A DNA stretch of 64,000 nucleotides from Nocardioides sp. SYSU D00065 (GCF_017916425.1 NZ_JAFMSX010000004.1:264295-328294); one strand, 5' to 3'. Counted from the first letter of the stretch, positions 40,893 to 49,865 are shown. The notes: generated by a model from the sequence alone, not told the origin. Program-made: numbers and translations.

Positions 40893-41984
40893 TCAGCGCA
40901 GCGGGATCACGTCGGTCGCCTCGAGCGGGTCCATGCCGCACAGGGCGAGCAGGTCGGCGATGATCGAGCGCACCTGGGCCAGGATCACCTCGGCGGAGAG
41001 CTCCTCGCTGTGCTCGACGGTCGCGGTGGCCCGGCCGAGCGCGACCAGGTCGTCGATGACGGCTGTCGCCATCCGGTCGGCCACGAGCTCGTCGGCGACC
41101 CGGTCGGCGAGCCCGGCCAGGTCGCGCATCAGGGAGGCGTACGACGCCGGCACGGGCTCGCGGCGGTAGCAGGCCACCGCCACCCGGCGCACCACCACGC
41201 GGGTGTTGCGCAGCGCGACGTCGAGCGGCTCCACGAGGTCGGCGAGGCGGCGCTGGTGCTCGCCGTGCCGTCTGCGGAAGGGAGAGGAGCTGACCACCGA
41301 GAGGCCCTCGGAGGAGGCGGCGCGCAGCTCCGCGATCAGCACGTCGGTGGATCGCGCGTCGCGCAGCACCGCCAGGGCGCGCTCCACGTCGCCGTCCCCG
41401 AGCCGGTCCGCAGACGAGCGCAGCAGGTCGGCGATCGTGCGAACGACGACCGCGGCCTGGTCGCGCGGGCGCCGCAGCGGCGCGCGGGGCACGACCGTCG
41501 CCGCCGCGAGGGCGACCGCGCCGCCGACGAGGGCGTCGGTCCAGCGCAGGAACGCGTCGCCCGGCGCCGGCGCCAGCGCCGCCACGACGATGCCCTGGAC
41601 GGCCGCCTGGATGAGGAGCAGCTGCCCGGCGTCGAGCAGCAGGGCGATCGACATGCCCGCCGCCACGATGAAGGCGATCTGGAGGCCTCCGGAGCCGATC
41701 AGGTGGGTGGTCACGTCCCCGAGCAGGACGCCCAGCGCCACGCCGACGGTCACTTCGGCGACCCGGCGCTGGCGCTGGCCGTAGGACATCCCGAGGGAGA
41801 CGACCGCCGCGATGGGCGCGAAGAACGGCAGCCGGTGCCCGAGGACGTCGGCGGCGAGCCACCACGCCACGCCGGCGGCGACGGCGCACTGGCCGATGAC
41901 CCAGCCCTTGGCCCGCAGCCGCGCGACGCGCGTGCGCAGCGACGTACGACCGCGAGCCGCCATCAGCTCGGAGTCGATGCGCAT
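40893..41984 (-). CDS. FUSC-family membrane protein (aromatic acid exporter-like)
   Basis: 363 residues. About six spans in the N-terminal half (CAVAAGVAWWLAADVLG, VTVGVALGVLLGDVTTHL, IAFIVAAGMSIALLLDAG, VGGAVALAAATVV) carry the FUSC pattern FFAPIAAVVSLGMSYGQRQRRVAEVTVG. The C-terminal half is soluble and helical. FUSC proteins include p-hydroxybenzoate efflux AaeB and fusaric acid pumps. The substrate is unknown. It starts 13 bases after the zinc-ribbon gene and is probably co-transcribed. Confidence 0.82.
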   Translation of the reverse strand: MRIDSELMAARGRTSLRTRVARLRAKGWVIGQCAVAAGVAWWLAADVLGHRLPFFAPIAAVVSLGMSYGQRQRRVAEVTVGVALGVLLGDVTTHLIGSGGLQIAFIVAAGMSIALLLDAGQLLLIQAAVQGIVVAALAPAPGDAFLRWTDALVGGAVALAAATVVPRAPLRRPRDQAAVVVRTIADLLRSSADRLGDGDVERALAVLRDARSTDVLIAELRAASSEGLSVVSSSPFRRRHGEHQRRLADLVEPLDVALRNTRVVVRRVAVACYRREPVPASYASLMRDLAGLADRVADELVADRMATAVIDDLVALGRATATVEHSEELSAEVILAQVRSIIADLLALCGMDPLEATDVIPLR

Positions 41985-41997
41985 CGGGGTCGCGCTC

Positions 41998-42738
41998 TCA
42001 GAGTCCCGACTCGTCGGTGCGCACGAGGATGCGCTGGCACTCCTCGCACCTGACCACCTCGTCGGCCGGCGCGGAGCGGATCCGCGAGAGCTCGGACGCG
42101 TCGAGGCTCATGTGGCAGCCGCCGCACTGGCGCGCGCGCAGCAGCGCCGCCCCGACACCCTTCTGCTCGCGCAGCCGCTCGTAGAGGGCCATCAGGTCCT
42201 GCGGCATCGACTCGATGGCCGGTCCGCGGTCGCCGGCCACCCGGGCCAGCTCGGCGTCGATCTCGGCCTGCTTCTCGTCGCGGGCCGCCACGAGCTCGGC
42301 CAGCCGGGCGTCGAGGTCCTCGGCGCGGATGCCCAGGCCGTCGAGCACCTGCTGGGCCTCCTCGAGCTTCTCCATCACCTCGAGCTCGGCGTCCTCCAGC
42401 GTGGCGATGCGCCGCTCGAGGGAGACCAGCTCGTGCTGCATCCGTTCGAGGTCCTTGGGGTTGGTCACCTGGCCGGTGTCCATGCGGGTCCGGTCGCGCT
42501 CGCGCCGCGCCTTGACCTGCTCGACCTCCCGGTCGGCTCGCGCCTGCTCCACCGTCAGGTCGTCGACGACGATCCGCGCGTCGCGCACCTGGTCGGTGAG
42601 CGCCGTGCGCTCCGCCTCGAGCGCGCTGATCTCGGCCAGCTCCGGCAGGTGCGATCGCTGGTGCCGCAGCTGGGCGGCGCGCGAGTCGAGCTCGGCGACC
42701 CGGAGGAGCTGCAGCTGGTGGGTGGGATCGGCCTTCAA
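41998..42738 (-). CDS. Coiled-coil protein with C4-type zinc ribbon
   Basis: 246 residues. The chosen start is a TTG at 42738, because GGAGGG lies four bases before it; upstream codons are unlike a protein start. A long antiparallel coiled coil (about 10-190) is followed by a zinc ribbon, CGGCHMSLDAS then CEECQRILV. The family is widespread in actinobacteria; related proteins bind nucleic acids, but the role is unsettled. It lies 32 bases after the Nif3 gene, a frequent pairing. Confidence 0.85.
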   Translation of the reverse strand: MKADPTHQLQLLRVAELDSRAAQLRHQRSHLPELAEISALEAERTALTDQVRDARIVVDDLTVEQARADREVEQVKARRERDRTRMDTGQVTNPKDLERMQHELVSLERRIATLEDAELEVMEKLEEAQQVLDGLGIRAEDLDARLAELVAARDEKQAEIDAELARVAGDRGPAIESMPQDLMALYERLREQKGVGAALLRARQCGGCHMSLDASELSRIRSAPADEVVRCEECQRILVRTDESGL

Positions 42739-42770
42739 CGGCCCTCCTGCTTCTGCGAACGGGCGTGGGT

Positions 42771-43889
42771 TCAGGGACGGAACGTCCACGGGTCGGTGCA
42801 CCGCGTGCTGACCCGGGTCTCGACCCTATCGCCCGTGGCCGCGCGCAGCCGAGCCTCCACCACCGGCAACCACGTCCACTCCGCCGACCAGTGCGCGACG
42901 TCGACCAGGGCCGGGCCCCCGTGCTCGAGGAACTCCCCCGCCCGGTGGTGCCGCAGGTCGCTGGTGACGTAGACGTCGACGTCGCTGTGCGCCAGCTCGT
43001 CGAGCAGGAAGTCGCCCGCCCCGCCGCAGACCGCGACGCGACGCACCGGCCGCTGTGGGTCCCCGGCGACCCGTACGCCGTGCGCGGTCGGCGGCAGGCT
43101 CGACGCCACCCGTGCCGCGAACGCTGCCAGCGTCGTCTCCTCCACCGTGCCGATGCGGCCGGTGCCCGTGGCGGACACGCCGGGGTCGGCGAGCGGCAGG
43201 ACGTCGAAGGCCGGTTCCTCGTAGGGGTGGGCGTCGAGCAGCGCCCGCACCACCGCCGTACGCCGACCGCGCGGCACCACGGCCTCGATCCGGGCCTCGT
43301 CGACGACCTCGAGCTCGCCGACGCGTCCGATGGCCGGCGAGGCGCCGTCGAGCGGCCGGAACCGGCCCTGCCCCGCCATCGAGTAGGTGCACGAGTCGTA
43401 GTCGCCGAGTCGTCCCGCGCCTGCGTCGGTGAGCGCGGTGCGGACGGCGTCGGCCGCGGACTCCGGGGCGAAGACGACGATCTTGTCCAGCGGCTGGGCC
43501 GGCGTCGGCCTGATCGGCGCGAGGTCGGTCAGACCGAGCGCCAGCGCCAGCGACTCCGACACGCCGGAGGCGGCCTGGTCGGCGTTGGTGTGCGCGGTCA
43601 GCAGCGCGCAGCCTCCGGCCGTCAGCGTGTGCAACGTGCGTCCCTTGGGCGTGGTCGCGGCCACGGAGCTCACCGGGGTCAGGAACAACGGGTGGTGCAC
43701 GACGAGCAGGTCCGCTCCCCACTCCACAGCCTCGCGCGCGACCTCGACGGTCGGGTCGACGGCGAACATGACGCGGGAGGCCTCGGCGGCCGGGTCGCCG
43801 GCCACCAGCCCCACCGCGTCCCAGGAGTCGGCGGTGCGGGGTGGGTACCAGTCGTGCAGCAGGGCGACGACGTCGGCGAGGGTCGGCAT
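42771..43889 (-). CDS. Nif3-like dinuclear metal centre protein
   Basis: 372 residues. Nif3/YqfO family: DAVGLVAGDP, the metal ligands in LVVHHPLFLTPV and TAHTNADQA, an inserted PII-like middle domain (KIVVFAPESAADAV, GRFRPLDGASPAIG, PYEEPAFDVLPL) and the C-terminal VAVCGGAGDFLLDELAHSDVDVYVTSDLRHH. Labelled GTP cyclohydrolase 1 type 2 in some databases, but the activity is not established. First gene of a unit with the zinc-ribbon and FUSC genes. Confidence 0.9.
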   Translation of the reverse strand: MPTLADVVALLHDWYPPRTADSWDAVGLVAGDPAAEASRVMFAVDPTVEVAREAVEWGADLLVVHHPLFLTPVSSVAATTPKGRTLHTLTAGGCALLTAHTNADQAASGVSESLALALGLTDLAPIRPTPAQPLDKIVVFAPESAADAVRTALTDAGAGRLGDYDSCTYSMAGQGRFRPLDGASPAIGRVGELEVVDEARIEAVVPRGRRTAVVRALLDAHPYEEPAFDVLPLADPGVSATGTGRIGTVEETTLAAFAARVASSLPPTAHGVRVAGDPQRPVRRVAVCGGAGDFLLDELAHSDVDVYVTSDLRHHRAGEFLEHGGPALVDVAHWSAEWTWLPVVEARLRAATGDRVETRVSTRCTDPWTFRP

Positions 43890-43917
43890 GGCGCCAGTAT
43901 CGAGGATGGGCCGCGGG

Positions 43918-45450
43918 TCAGTTGACCTGCCGCTCCTGCCCCTCCCAGTAGGGCTGGCGCAGCTTGAACTTCTGCAGCTTGCCGGTCGCGGTGCGGGCGA
44001 GCGAGTCGCGGAACTCCACCGACGTGGGGGCCTTGTAGCCGGCCGCGCGCTCCTTGCACCACGCGATCAGCTCGGCCTCGTCGGCGCTCGCCCCCTCGGC
44101 CAGCACGACGAGCGCCTTGATGGTCTCCCCCCACTTCTCGCTCGGCACCCCGATCACCGCCACCTCGGCCACCGCCGGGTGGGAGAACAGCACGTCCTCG
44201 ACCTCGATCGAGGAGACGTTCTCCCCGCCGGTGATGATCACGTCCTTCTTGCGGTCGCTGATCGTGAGGTAGCCGTCGTCGCCGACGACGCCCCCGTCCC
44301 CGGTGTGGAACCAGCCGTCGACCAGTGCCTTCTCCGTCTCGTCGGGCCGCTCCCAGTAGCCGTCGAGGACGACGTTGGAACGCGCCAGCACCTCGCCCTG
44401 GTCGTCGGTGCGCAGCCGTACGCCGATCGCCGGCGCGCCGGCGCGCACCAGCTTGGCAGCACGCTCCTCGGCGGGCAGGTCGTCCCACTCGGCGCGCGAG
44501 CGGTTGACGGTCAGCAGCGGCGAGGTCTCGGTGAGCCCGTAGATCTGCATGAACTCCCACCCGAGCTCCTCCTCGACCCGGACGACGGTCCGCGTCGGCG
44601 GTGGCGCGCCGGCCATCACGATCCGCACCCGGTCCCGGCCGGGGATCTCGCCCTCCCAGTCCTGGGCGGCGTCCAGCACCGCCGCCGCGACAGCCGGGGC
44701 GGCGCACATCAGCGTCACCCCGTGCCGCTCGACCCGCCGCAGGATCTCGGCGCCGTCGACCTTGCGCAGCACGATCTGGGGCACGCCCATGCCGGCCACG
44801 GCGAACGGCATCCCCCAGCCGTTGGCGTGGAACATCGGCAGCGTGTGGAGGTAGACGTCGCGGTCGCTCACGCCGGCGTGCAGGCCGAACGTGACCGCGT
44901 TGGTCCAGAGGTTGCGGTGGGTGAGCTGCACCCCCTTGGGCCGCGCGGTGGTGCCGGAGGTGTAGTTGATGGTCGCCGTGGCGTTCTCGTCGGGCTCCCA
45001 CACGCGCGGCGCGCTGCCGGGAGCGGCGTACATCGACTCGTCCTCCCCGAGCACGAAGGTGTGCTCGACGTCGACGCCCTTCAGCGCCTCGACCAGCTCG
45101 GGATCCACGAAGAGCACGCGCGCCCCGGAGTGCGACACGATGTAGGAGATCTCGTCGGGCCGCAGACGGAAGTTGATCGGCACGAGGACCCGACCCGAGC
45201 CGCTCACGCCGAAGAAGGACGTCAGCAGGCGCGCCGAGTTGTGGCTGACGATCGCGACCCGTTCGCCGACCCCGATGCCGAGCTCGTCCAGCCTCGCCGC
45301 CTGCCGGCGCGCGAGGTCGTACGTCTCCGCGTAGCTGAGGGAGCCGAGGGACGCGGCCGGCTGGTCGGGCTCGTCGACGACGCCGACCCGGGAGCCGTAG
45401 ACGGCGGCGGCACGCTCGAGAAAGTCGTTGACGCTGAACGGGACGATCAT
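43918..45450 (-). CDS. Acyl-CoA synthetase (AMP-binding)
   Basis: 510 residues from the ATG at 45450. Adenylate-forming enzyme motifs: ATINYTSGTTARPKGVQLTHRN (P-loop), YGLTETSPLL, the hinge GDGGVVGDDGYLTISDRKKD, and the C-terminal Lys in ARTATGKLQKFKLR that catalyses adenylation. It activates a fatty or other carboxylic acid to its CoA ester. Chain length cannot be read. CACAGT lies six bases plus upstream and may be a weak -10 for a leaderless mRNA. Divergent from the next operon. Confidence 0.9.
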   Translation of the reverse strand: MIVPFSVNDFLERAAAVYGSRVGVVDEPDQPAASLGSLSYAETYDLARRQAARLDELGIGVGERVAIVSHNSARLLTSFFGVSGSGRVLVPINFRLRPDEISYIVSHSGARVLFVDPELVEALKGVDVEHTFVLGEDESMYAAPGSAPRVWEPDENATATINYTSGTTARPKGVQLTHRNLWTNAVTFGLHAGVSDRDVYLHTLPMFHANGWGMPFAVAGMGVPQIVLRKVDGAEILRRVERHGVTLMCAAPAVAAAVLDAAQDWEGEIPGRDRVRIVMAGAPPPTRTVVRVEEELGWEFMQIYGLTETSPLLTVNRSRAEWDDLPAEERAAKLVRAGAPAIGVRLRTDDQGEVLARSNVVLDGYWERPDETEKALVDGWFHTGDGGVVGDDGYLTISDRKKDVIITGGENVSSIEVEDVLFSHPAVAEVAVIGVPSEKWGETIKALVVLAEGASADEAELIAWCKERAAGYKAPTSVEFRDSLARTATGKLQKFKLRQPYWEGQERQVN

Positions 45451-45598
45451 GCGCCCACTGTGGCATGCGTCACGTCGCCCGGCGAGGCGTCGCGCCCGCC
45501 GAGCGACGAGCGGCACGCCACGCTCGGTGAGCGGAGCATGAGGGTGTTCTCACGTGCGTCTCATGCGGGCGCCACGATCGGCAGCGACGCTGTCGCGC

Positions 45599-46126
45599 AT
45601 GGGACAGGTGACCAAGGCGGTGCTGCTGCTGGTGTTCGTCGTTCCGGTCACGGCGTACGTCACTGCGTCGCTCGCCTCGCCGGGCGGGCCGGAGCCCGGC
45701 GACCACAGTCCGGTGATCCTCCGGGACGCGCCGGACAGCCCGGCCGGGCCCGCCGGACCGGGCGCCGGAGCCGACGTCGACCGCGAGCGAGACGATGCTC
45801 CCAGTCGCAGCCCGGGCCGCAGCGACCCCTCCTCCCCCGGCCCGTCGCCGTCCCAGCCCTCCTCGAGCCCCCGCCCGACCGCCCCGGACGGCGGCGACGA
45901 CGCGTCGCGCGAGGACCCGGGTCCGGAGCCGAGCCGGGACCCGAGCCCGGACCCGGATCAGGGGCAGGCACAGGACCAGGACGACGAGGCCCGGGTCGTG
46001 ACCCCGCAGCCCACGCCGGTCGGGGAGGATGACGACGACGAGTGGGAGGACGACGGGCCTGAGGATGACGAGACCGACGACGGCGGGGACGACGACGCCG
46101 GTGACGACGAGGGCGGGGACGACTGA
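45599..46126 (+). CDS. Membrane-anchored Asp/Glu/Pro-rich protein before the second two-component system
   Basis: 175 residues from the ATG at 45599; a GTG at 45554 would add 15 residues, and neither start has a good Shine-Dalgarno. One N-terminal span (KAVLLLVFVVPVTAYVTASL) is followed by a disordered Pro/Ser/Asp region and a last stretch of almost only Asp, Glu and Gly. It overlaps the kinase gene by 26 bases. Such a tail could bind Ca2+, Mg2+ or cationic peptides and so serve sensing; this is inference. No family recognised. Confidence 0.6.
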   Translation: MGQVTKAVLLLVFVVPVTAYVTASLASPGGPEPGDHSPVILRDAPDSPAGPAGPGAGADVDRERDDAPSRSPGRSDPSSPGPSPSQPSSSPRPTAPDGGDDASREDPGPEPSRDPSPDPDQGQAQDQDDEARVVTPQPTPVGEDDDDEWEDDGPEDDETDDGGDDDAGDDEGGDD

Positions 46127-47549
46127 GCGCGCCACCCGGCGGTTCGCGCAGGTCTCGGTCCGCACCCGTATCGCGGTGCTCATCGCCCTGCTGACGGCCC
46201 TGGCCATGGCCGGCGCGGGAGTGCTCGTCTACACGCTCGAGTCGGCGCGGATCGAGCGCGCGGTCAACGCGCAGATCGACCAGGAGATCGCCGAGTTCAG
46301 GAACCTCAAGCGCGACCCCAACACGGGTCGCCCGTTCGACGACGTGGGCAGCCTGCTGCACGTCTTCCTCACCCGCAACGTGCCCGACGACGACGAGATG
46401 CTCGTGGGCTACGTGAAGGGCGAGGTACCTGAGCGCACGCGCAACCGCTACGGCCAGGAGGTCCTCGACGAGCCTGCCTTCCGCGCAGCCGTCAGCGACC
46501 TCGCGGACACCGGCGGCACCCGGGTGATCGACTCCCCCGCGTTCGGCGAGACGTGGGTCAGCGTCGTGCCGGTCGTCGGCACGCTGGGCAACGGGGCGCT
46601 GGTGATCGTCAACTTCCTCGCCGACGAGCACGACGAGCTCGACCGCACGCTACGGACCTACACGATCGTGGCCCTGCTGTCGCTCGGCCTGATCACCACC
46701 GTCGCGGCGTTCCAGTCCGGCCGCCTGCTCGCGCCGCTGCGCACCCTGGAGGAGACCGCCCGCGAGATCACCGCCACCGACCTCTCGCGACGCATCCCCG
46801 AGCAAGGCAACGACGACATCACCGCGCTCACCCGCACCATCAACGGCATGCTGGAGCGTCTCGACGGCGGCTTCGCGGCCCAGCGGCAGTTCCTGGACGA
46901 CGCCGGCCACGAGCTCAAGACACCGCTCACCGTGCTGCGCGGACACCTCGAGCTGCTCGACCACGGCGACGACCCGGCCGAGCTGGCCGAGACCCGCGAG
47001 CTGCTCCTCGACGAGGTCGACCGGATGTCGCGCCTGGTCGGCGACCTGATCCTGCTCGCCAAGAGCAGGCGGCCCGACTTCCTGGTCCTCGACGAGGTCG
47101 ACCTCGACGCGCTGACCCAGTCGGTGCTGGCCAAGGCCCGGGCGCTCGGCGACCGCGACTGGGAGCTCGACGCGACGGCCGACGGCACGGCCGTGCTGGA
47201 CGAGCAGCGGGTCACCCAGGCGCTGCTCCAGCTCGCCGACAACGCCGTGAAGCACACCGATCCCGGAACGGTCGTCGCCATCGGCTCGGCGCGCGGCGAC
47301 GGCCGGGTCAGGCTGTGGGTGCGCGACGTGGGCGACGGCATCCCCCCGGACGATCGGGAGGCGGTGCTGGAGCGCTTCGGCCGCGGCCAGGTCCGCCCGG
47401 GCGACGACGGGTTCGGGCTCGGCCTCAGCATCGTCAGCGCGATCGCCGACGCCCACGGCGGCGACGTACGCATCACCGACGCGGAGCCCCACGGCGCCCG
47501 CGTGGAGATCACCATTCCCGACCGACGGGCCGGGGAGACGACCGCATGA
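46101..47549 (+). CDS. Membrane sensor histidine kinase
   Basis: 482 residues from the GTG at 46101, within the end of the upstream gene. Span 1 (IAVLIALLTALAMAGAGVLV) and span 2 (YTIVALLSLGLITTVAAF) border an extracytoplasmic sensor of about 150 residues; then HAMP, and the dimerisation domain with His270 in DAGHELKTPLTVLRGHLELL. ATPase boxes: LADNAVKHTD, VRDVGDGIPP and FGLGLSIVSAIADAHGG. It pairs with the response regulator 13 bases downstream. Confidence 0.93.
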   Translation: MTTRAGTTERATRRFAQVSVRTRIAVLIALLTALAMAGAGVLVYTLESARIERAVNAQIDQEIAEFRNLKRDPNTGRPFDDVGSLLHVFLTRNVPDDDEMLVGYVKGEVPERTRNRYGQEVLDEPAFRAAVSDLADTGGTRVIDSPAFGETWVSVVPVVGTLGNGALVIVNFLADEHDELDRTLRTYTIVALLSLGLITTVAAFQSGRLLAPLRTLEETAREITATDLSRRIPEQGNDDITALTRTINGMLERLDGGFAAQRQFLDDAGHELKTPLTVLRGHLELLDHGDDPAELAETRELLLDEVDRMSRLVGDLILLAKSRRPDFLVLDEVDLDALTQSVLAKARALGDRDWELDATADGTAVLDEQRVTQALLQLADNAVKHTDPGTVVAIGSARGDGRVRLWVRDVGDGIPPDDREAVLERFGRGQVRPGDDGFGLGLSIVSAIADAHGGDVRITDAEPHGARVEITIPDRRAGETTA

Positions 47550-47562
47550 CCGAGGAGACGCC

Positions 47563-48234
47563 ATGGCCCAGATCCTGATCGTGGAGGACGAGCAGCGCAT
47601 CGCCTCGTTCGTGGCCAAGGGGCTGCGCGCCGAGGGGCACCAGCCCACCGTCGCGGCCGACGGCCACAGCGGCCTCGACGAGGCCATGTCCGGTCGCTAC
47701 GACCTCGTGGTGCTCGACATCGGCCTGCCCGGCATGGACGGCTTCGAGGTGCTCGACCAGCTCCGCTCCCAGGGCAGCCGGATCCCGGTCATCGTGCTGA
47801 CCGCACGGGACTCGGTCACCGACACGGTGGCCGCGCTCGACAGCGGGGCCGACGACTACATGGCCAAGCCCTTCCGCTTCGCGGAGCTGATGGCGCGGAT
47901 CCGGCTGCGGCTCAGGTCGCTGGCGCCCGCTGAGGCGCCCGCAGGCGGCGACGAGCTCGTGGTCGGCGGGCTGCGCCTGGATCGGCGCACCCGCCGCATC
48001 ACCGCCCCGCACGGCGAGTCGGAGCTGTCGGCGCGCGAGTTCGCGCTCGCCGAGATCTTCCTGCTCAACCCCGGTCAGGTCCTCACCCGCGAGCAGCTGC
48101 TCGACCTGGTGTGGGGCTACGACTTCGACCCCGGCTCCAACGTCGTCGACGTCTACGTCGGCTACCTCCGCAAGAAGCTCGGCGGGGCGGCGATCTCGAC
48201 CGTGCGCGGCGTGGGCTACCGGCTCAACCCCTGA
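47563..48234 (+). CDS. OmpR/PhoB-family response regulator
   Basis: 223 residues. Receiver: LIVEDEQRIA, Asp52 in LVVLDIGLPGMDG, the Thr in IVLTARDS, Lys in DDYMAKPF. DNA-binding winged helix: LSAREFALAEIFLLNPGQV, LLDLVWGYDFDPGSNVVDVYVGYLRKKLGG, TVRGVGYRL. AGGAG-like GGAGACGCC precedes the ATG. Its 3' end overlaps the convergent kinase gene by 11 bases. Confidence 0.94.
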   Translation: MAQILIVEDEQRIASFVAKGLRAEGHQPTVAADGHSGLDEAMSGRYDLVVLDIGLPGMDGFEVLDQLRSQGSRIPVIVLTARDSVTDTVAALDSGADDYMAKPFRFAELMARIRLRLRSLAPAEAPAGGDELVVGGLRLDRRTRRITAPHGESELSAREFALAEIFLLNPGQVLTREQLLDLVWGYDFDPGSNVVDVYVGYLRKKLGGAAISTVRGVGYRLNP

Positions 48235-49105
48235 TCCGGAACCCCGCGAGCGAGCCGCGCGGCAGCCCTGCCAGCACCGGCTCGAGCGCCTCGGCTACCT
48301 CGTGGGGCAGCGGCCGGTCCGCAGGATCCCGGCGCAGGCAGGCCGCCACGACCGCCGCCACCTCGCTCGGCACGTCGTCGGGCAGCGGGGCGGGGTCGTC
48401 GACCAGCTGCGGGAACCGCAGGCGTACGTCGTCCGCGTCGGGGTCGCCGTGGGCGAAGGGCCGCACGCCGGCGACGGCGTGGAACAGCGTGGCGCCCAGT
48501 CCCCACACGTCGGAGGCGTGCGAGGGCACCTGCTCGCCCGGGTCGCACTGCTCAGGGGCCATGTAGGCGTCCGTGCCGATGGGGTGGCGCAGCCGGGCGG
48601 CGTCCTCCACGGAGCGGGCGACCGAGAGGTCGATGAGCCGCGCCGGGGCGCCCATGATCACGTTGCTGGGCTTGATGTCCAGGTGAGTCCAGCCGATGTG
48701 GCGGAAGTAGTGCAGCGCGGAGGCAACGTCGATGGCGAGGGGGAGGTACTGCTGCTCCTGCAGCCGCCCGTAGCGGCGGACCAGGCTGGAGAGCCGCGGC
48801 CCGTCGACGTGCTCCAGCACGACGTGGGGACGGTCGCCGTCCTGGCCGTCGCGCAGTCCCCGGACCACGACGGGGTGGTTGACGGTCGCGAGGGCGAGCA
48901 CCTCCCGGCGCAGGCCGCGCCGGGCGTGCTCGTCCCCGACCTGGGAGGGGCGCAGCACCTTGACGACGACCGCGGACCACGTCACCTCGTCGAAGCACAG
49001 CCACGCCTCGTACGCGGACCCTCCGCCGAGGCGGCGCAGCGCGCTGAGTCCCGGCGCGAGCAGGTCGCCCTCGGCCAGGGGCCAGCCGTCGTCACGCGTA
49101 CCCAT
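48224..49105 (-). CDS. Serine/threonine protein kinase-like protein with unusual DLS motif
   Basis: 293 residues from the ATG at 49105 (GGAGG upstream). Kinase elements: a Gly loop LGGGSAYEAWL, the Lys in SAVVVKVLRP, HLDIKPSNVIM as catalytic loop, LIDLSVARSV where DFG is expected, a GTDAYMAPEQ activation region and the late DVWGLGATLFHA. The metal-binding Asp is kept but the Gly of DFG is Ser. There is no membrane span or PASTA domain. It may be active or a regulatory pseudokinase. Confidence 0.82.
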   Translation of the reverse strand: MGTRDDGWPLAEGDLLAPGLSALRRLGGGSAYEAWLCFDEVTWSAVVVKVLRPSQVGDEHARRGLRREVLALATVNHPVVVRGLRDGQDGDRPHVVLEHVDGPRLSSLVRRYGRLQEQQYLPLAIDVASALHYFRHIGWTHLDIKPSNVIMGAPARLIDLSVARSVEDAARLRHPIGTDAYMAPEQCDPGEQVPSHASDVWGLGATLFHAVAGVRPFAHGDPDADDVRLRFPQLVDDPAPLPDDVPSEVAAVVAACLRRDPADRPLPHEVAEALEPVLAGLPRGSLAGFRIRG

Positions 49106-49128
49106 GTCCGCTCCTCCCAGGTCGACCG

Positions 49129-49512
49129 TCACCCGCGGGTGTCGTTGCGGCTGCGGTCGTTGGTCTGGTGCGCCGACCGGTCGCGGGTGCGGTCGCCGCC
49201 GTCACGGGTCCAGTCGCGGGTCTTGTCCGCGCGGCTCCGGTCGCGGTCCCGGCTCACGTCGGTGGCGTTGCTCGCGGTGTTGTCGTTGGTGTTGCGGCTC
49301 GCCCCGGTGCGCGTGCGGGTCTCGTCGTCGCCGTCGTCGTCGTTGGTGTCGTCGTCGTCATCGTCGGCGACGAGCACCAGCGCCGGAGCGTCGTCCTCGC
49401 GCTTGGCCGCCTCGTCGGCGGCCGAGGCGATGGTCGGCGACGACATGCCGATGAGGCCGACGGCGGTCAGTCCGGCGACTCCCAGCAAGGTGGTGGGAAG
49501 AAGCTTGCGCAT
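49129..49512 (-). CDS. Secreted low-complexity Asp/Arg/Thr/Asn-rich protein
   Basis: 127 residues from the ATG at 49512 (GAGAGGAA upstream). Signal peptide (KLLPTTLLGVAGLTAVGLIG, then IASAAD). The mature protein first has an Asp block (VADDDDDDTNDDDGDDE) and then an Arg/Asp/Thr/Asn-rich tail (SRDRDRSRADKTRDWTRDGG). It is expected to be disordered. It lies 23 bases before the kinase gene on the same strand. The kinase may phosphorylate a cytosolic partner, but this protein is exported. Function unknown. Confidence 0.65.
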   Translation of the reverse strand: MRKLLPTTLLGVAGLTAVGLIGMSSPTIASAADEAAKREDDAPALVLVADDDDDDTNDDDGDDETRTRTGASRNTNDNTASNATDVSRDRDRSRADKTRDWTRDGGDRTRDRSAHQTNDRSRNDTRG

Positions 49513-49633
49513 GGTGGTTCCTCTCGTCGGGGGCCGAGTGGCCCGGTTGCAGGAGCAACCCTGGCGACGCGGCGTGAGCCGTCCGTGAGGCGCCGATGAG
49601 AGGGCTCTCATGCCGTGGGCACGAGGGCGGACG

Positions 49634-49708
49634 TGGTGCGTCGGGACGGTTTCGAACCGCCGACCGCTCGGGTGTAAACCGAGTGCTCTACCGCTGAGCT
49701 ACCGACGC
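49634..49708 (-). tRNA. tRNA-Val, anticodon UAC
   Basis: Minus strand. Acceptor stem GCGTCGG with CCGACGC, D-arm containing AGCTCAGCGGTAGAGC, anticodon stem CTCGG/CCGAG enclosing TTTACAC with anticodon TAC (plus-strand 49674-49676), and T-arm GGCGGTTCGAAACCGTC. The 3' CCA is encoded (49634-49636). The body without CCA is 49637-49708. It reads GTA and probably other GTN codons by wobble. Confidence 0.95.
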
Positions 49709-49764
49709 GCGCCGCACAGACTACGGGACTGCTCGGCCTGCCCGGGCCACGCGGGAGGAAATGA

Positions 49765-49855
49765 GTTGAGCCGCTGGCGTCTCGGGTCACCAGCGGCTCA
49801 ACAAGAAGAAGATTACACCAGTCGCCAACGGCGTCTCGGGAAACCAGAAATTGGC
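49765..49855. other. AT-richer intergenic segment with two stem-loops sharing an 18-base repeat
   Basis: A 13-bp stem (49765-49777 with 49790-49802) is followed by a weaker structure (GCCAA 49824-49828 with TTGGC 49851-49855). The sequence GGCGTCTCGGG-NN-ACCAG occurs in both (49776-49793 and 49830-49847, 16 of 18 identical). The first hairpin can end the peroxiredoxin transcript on the minus strand, where TCATTT follows. The role of the second copy is unknown. Confidence 0.55.
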
Positions 49856-49865
49856 AACGAGATGT

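Noticed and set aside
46029..46100. An earlier start for the histidine kinase at 46029.
   Set aside because: The added residues are a Thr/Arg-rich reading of the upstream Asp-rich coding sequence; the GTG at 46101 gives a normal kinase N-terminus.
49761..49769. ATG-AGT-TGA after a GGAGG sequence as a minimal ORF or leader.
   Set aside because: It has only two codons and lies in a hairpin that is better explained as a terminator; no downstream gene on that strand for several kb.
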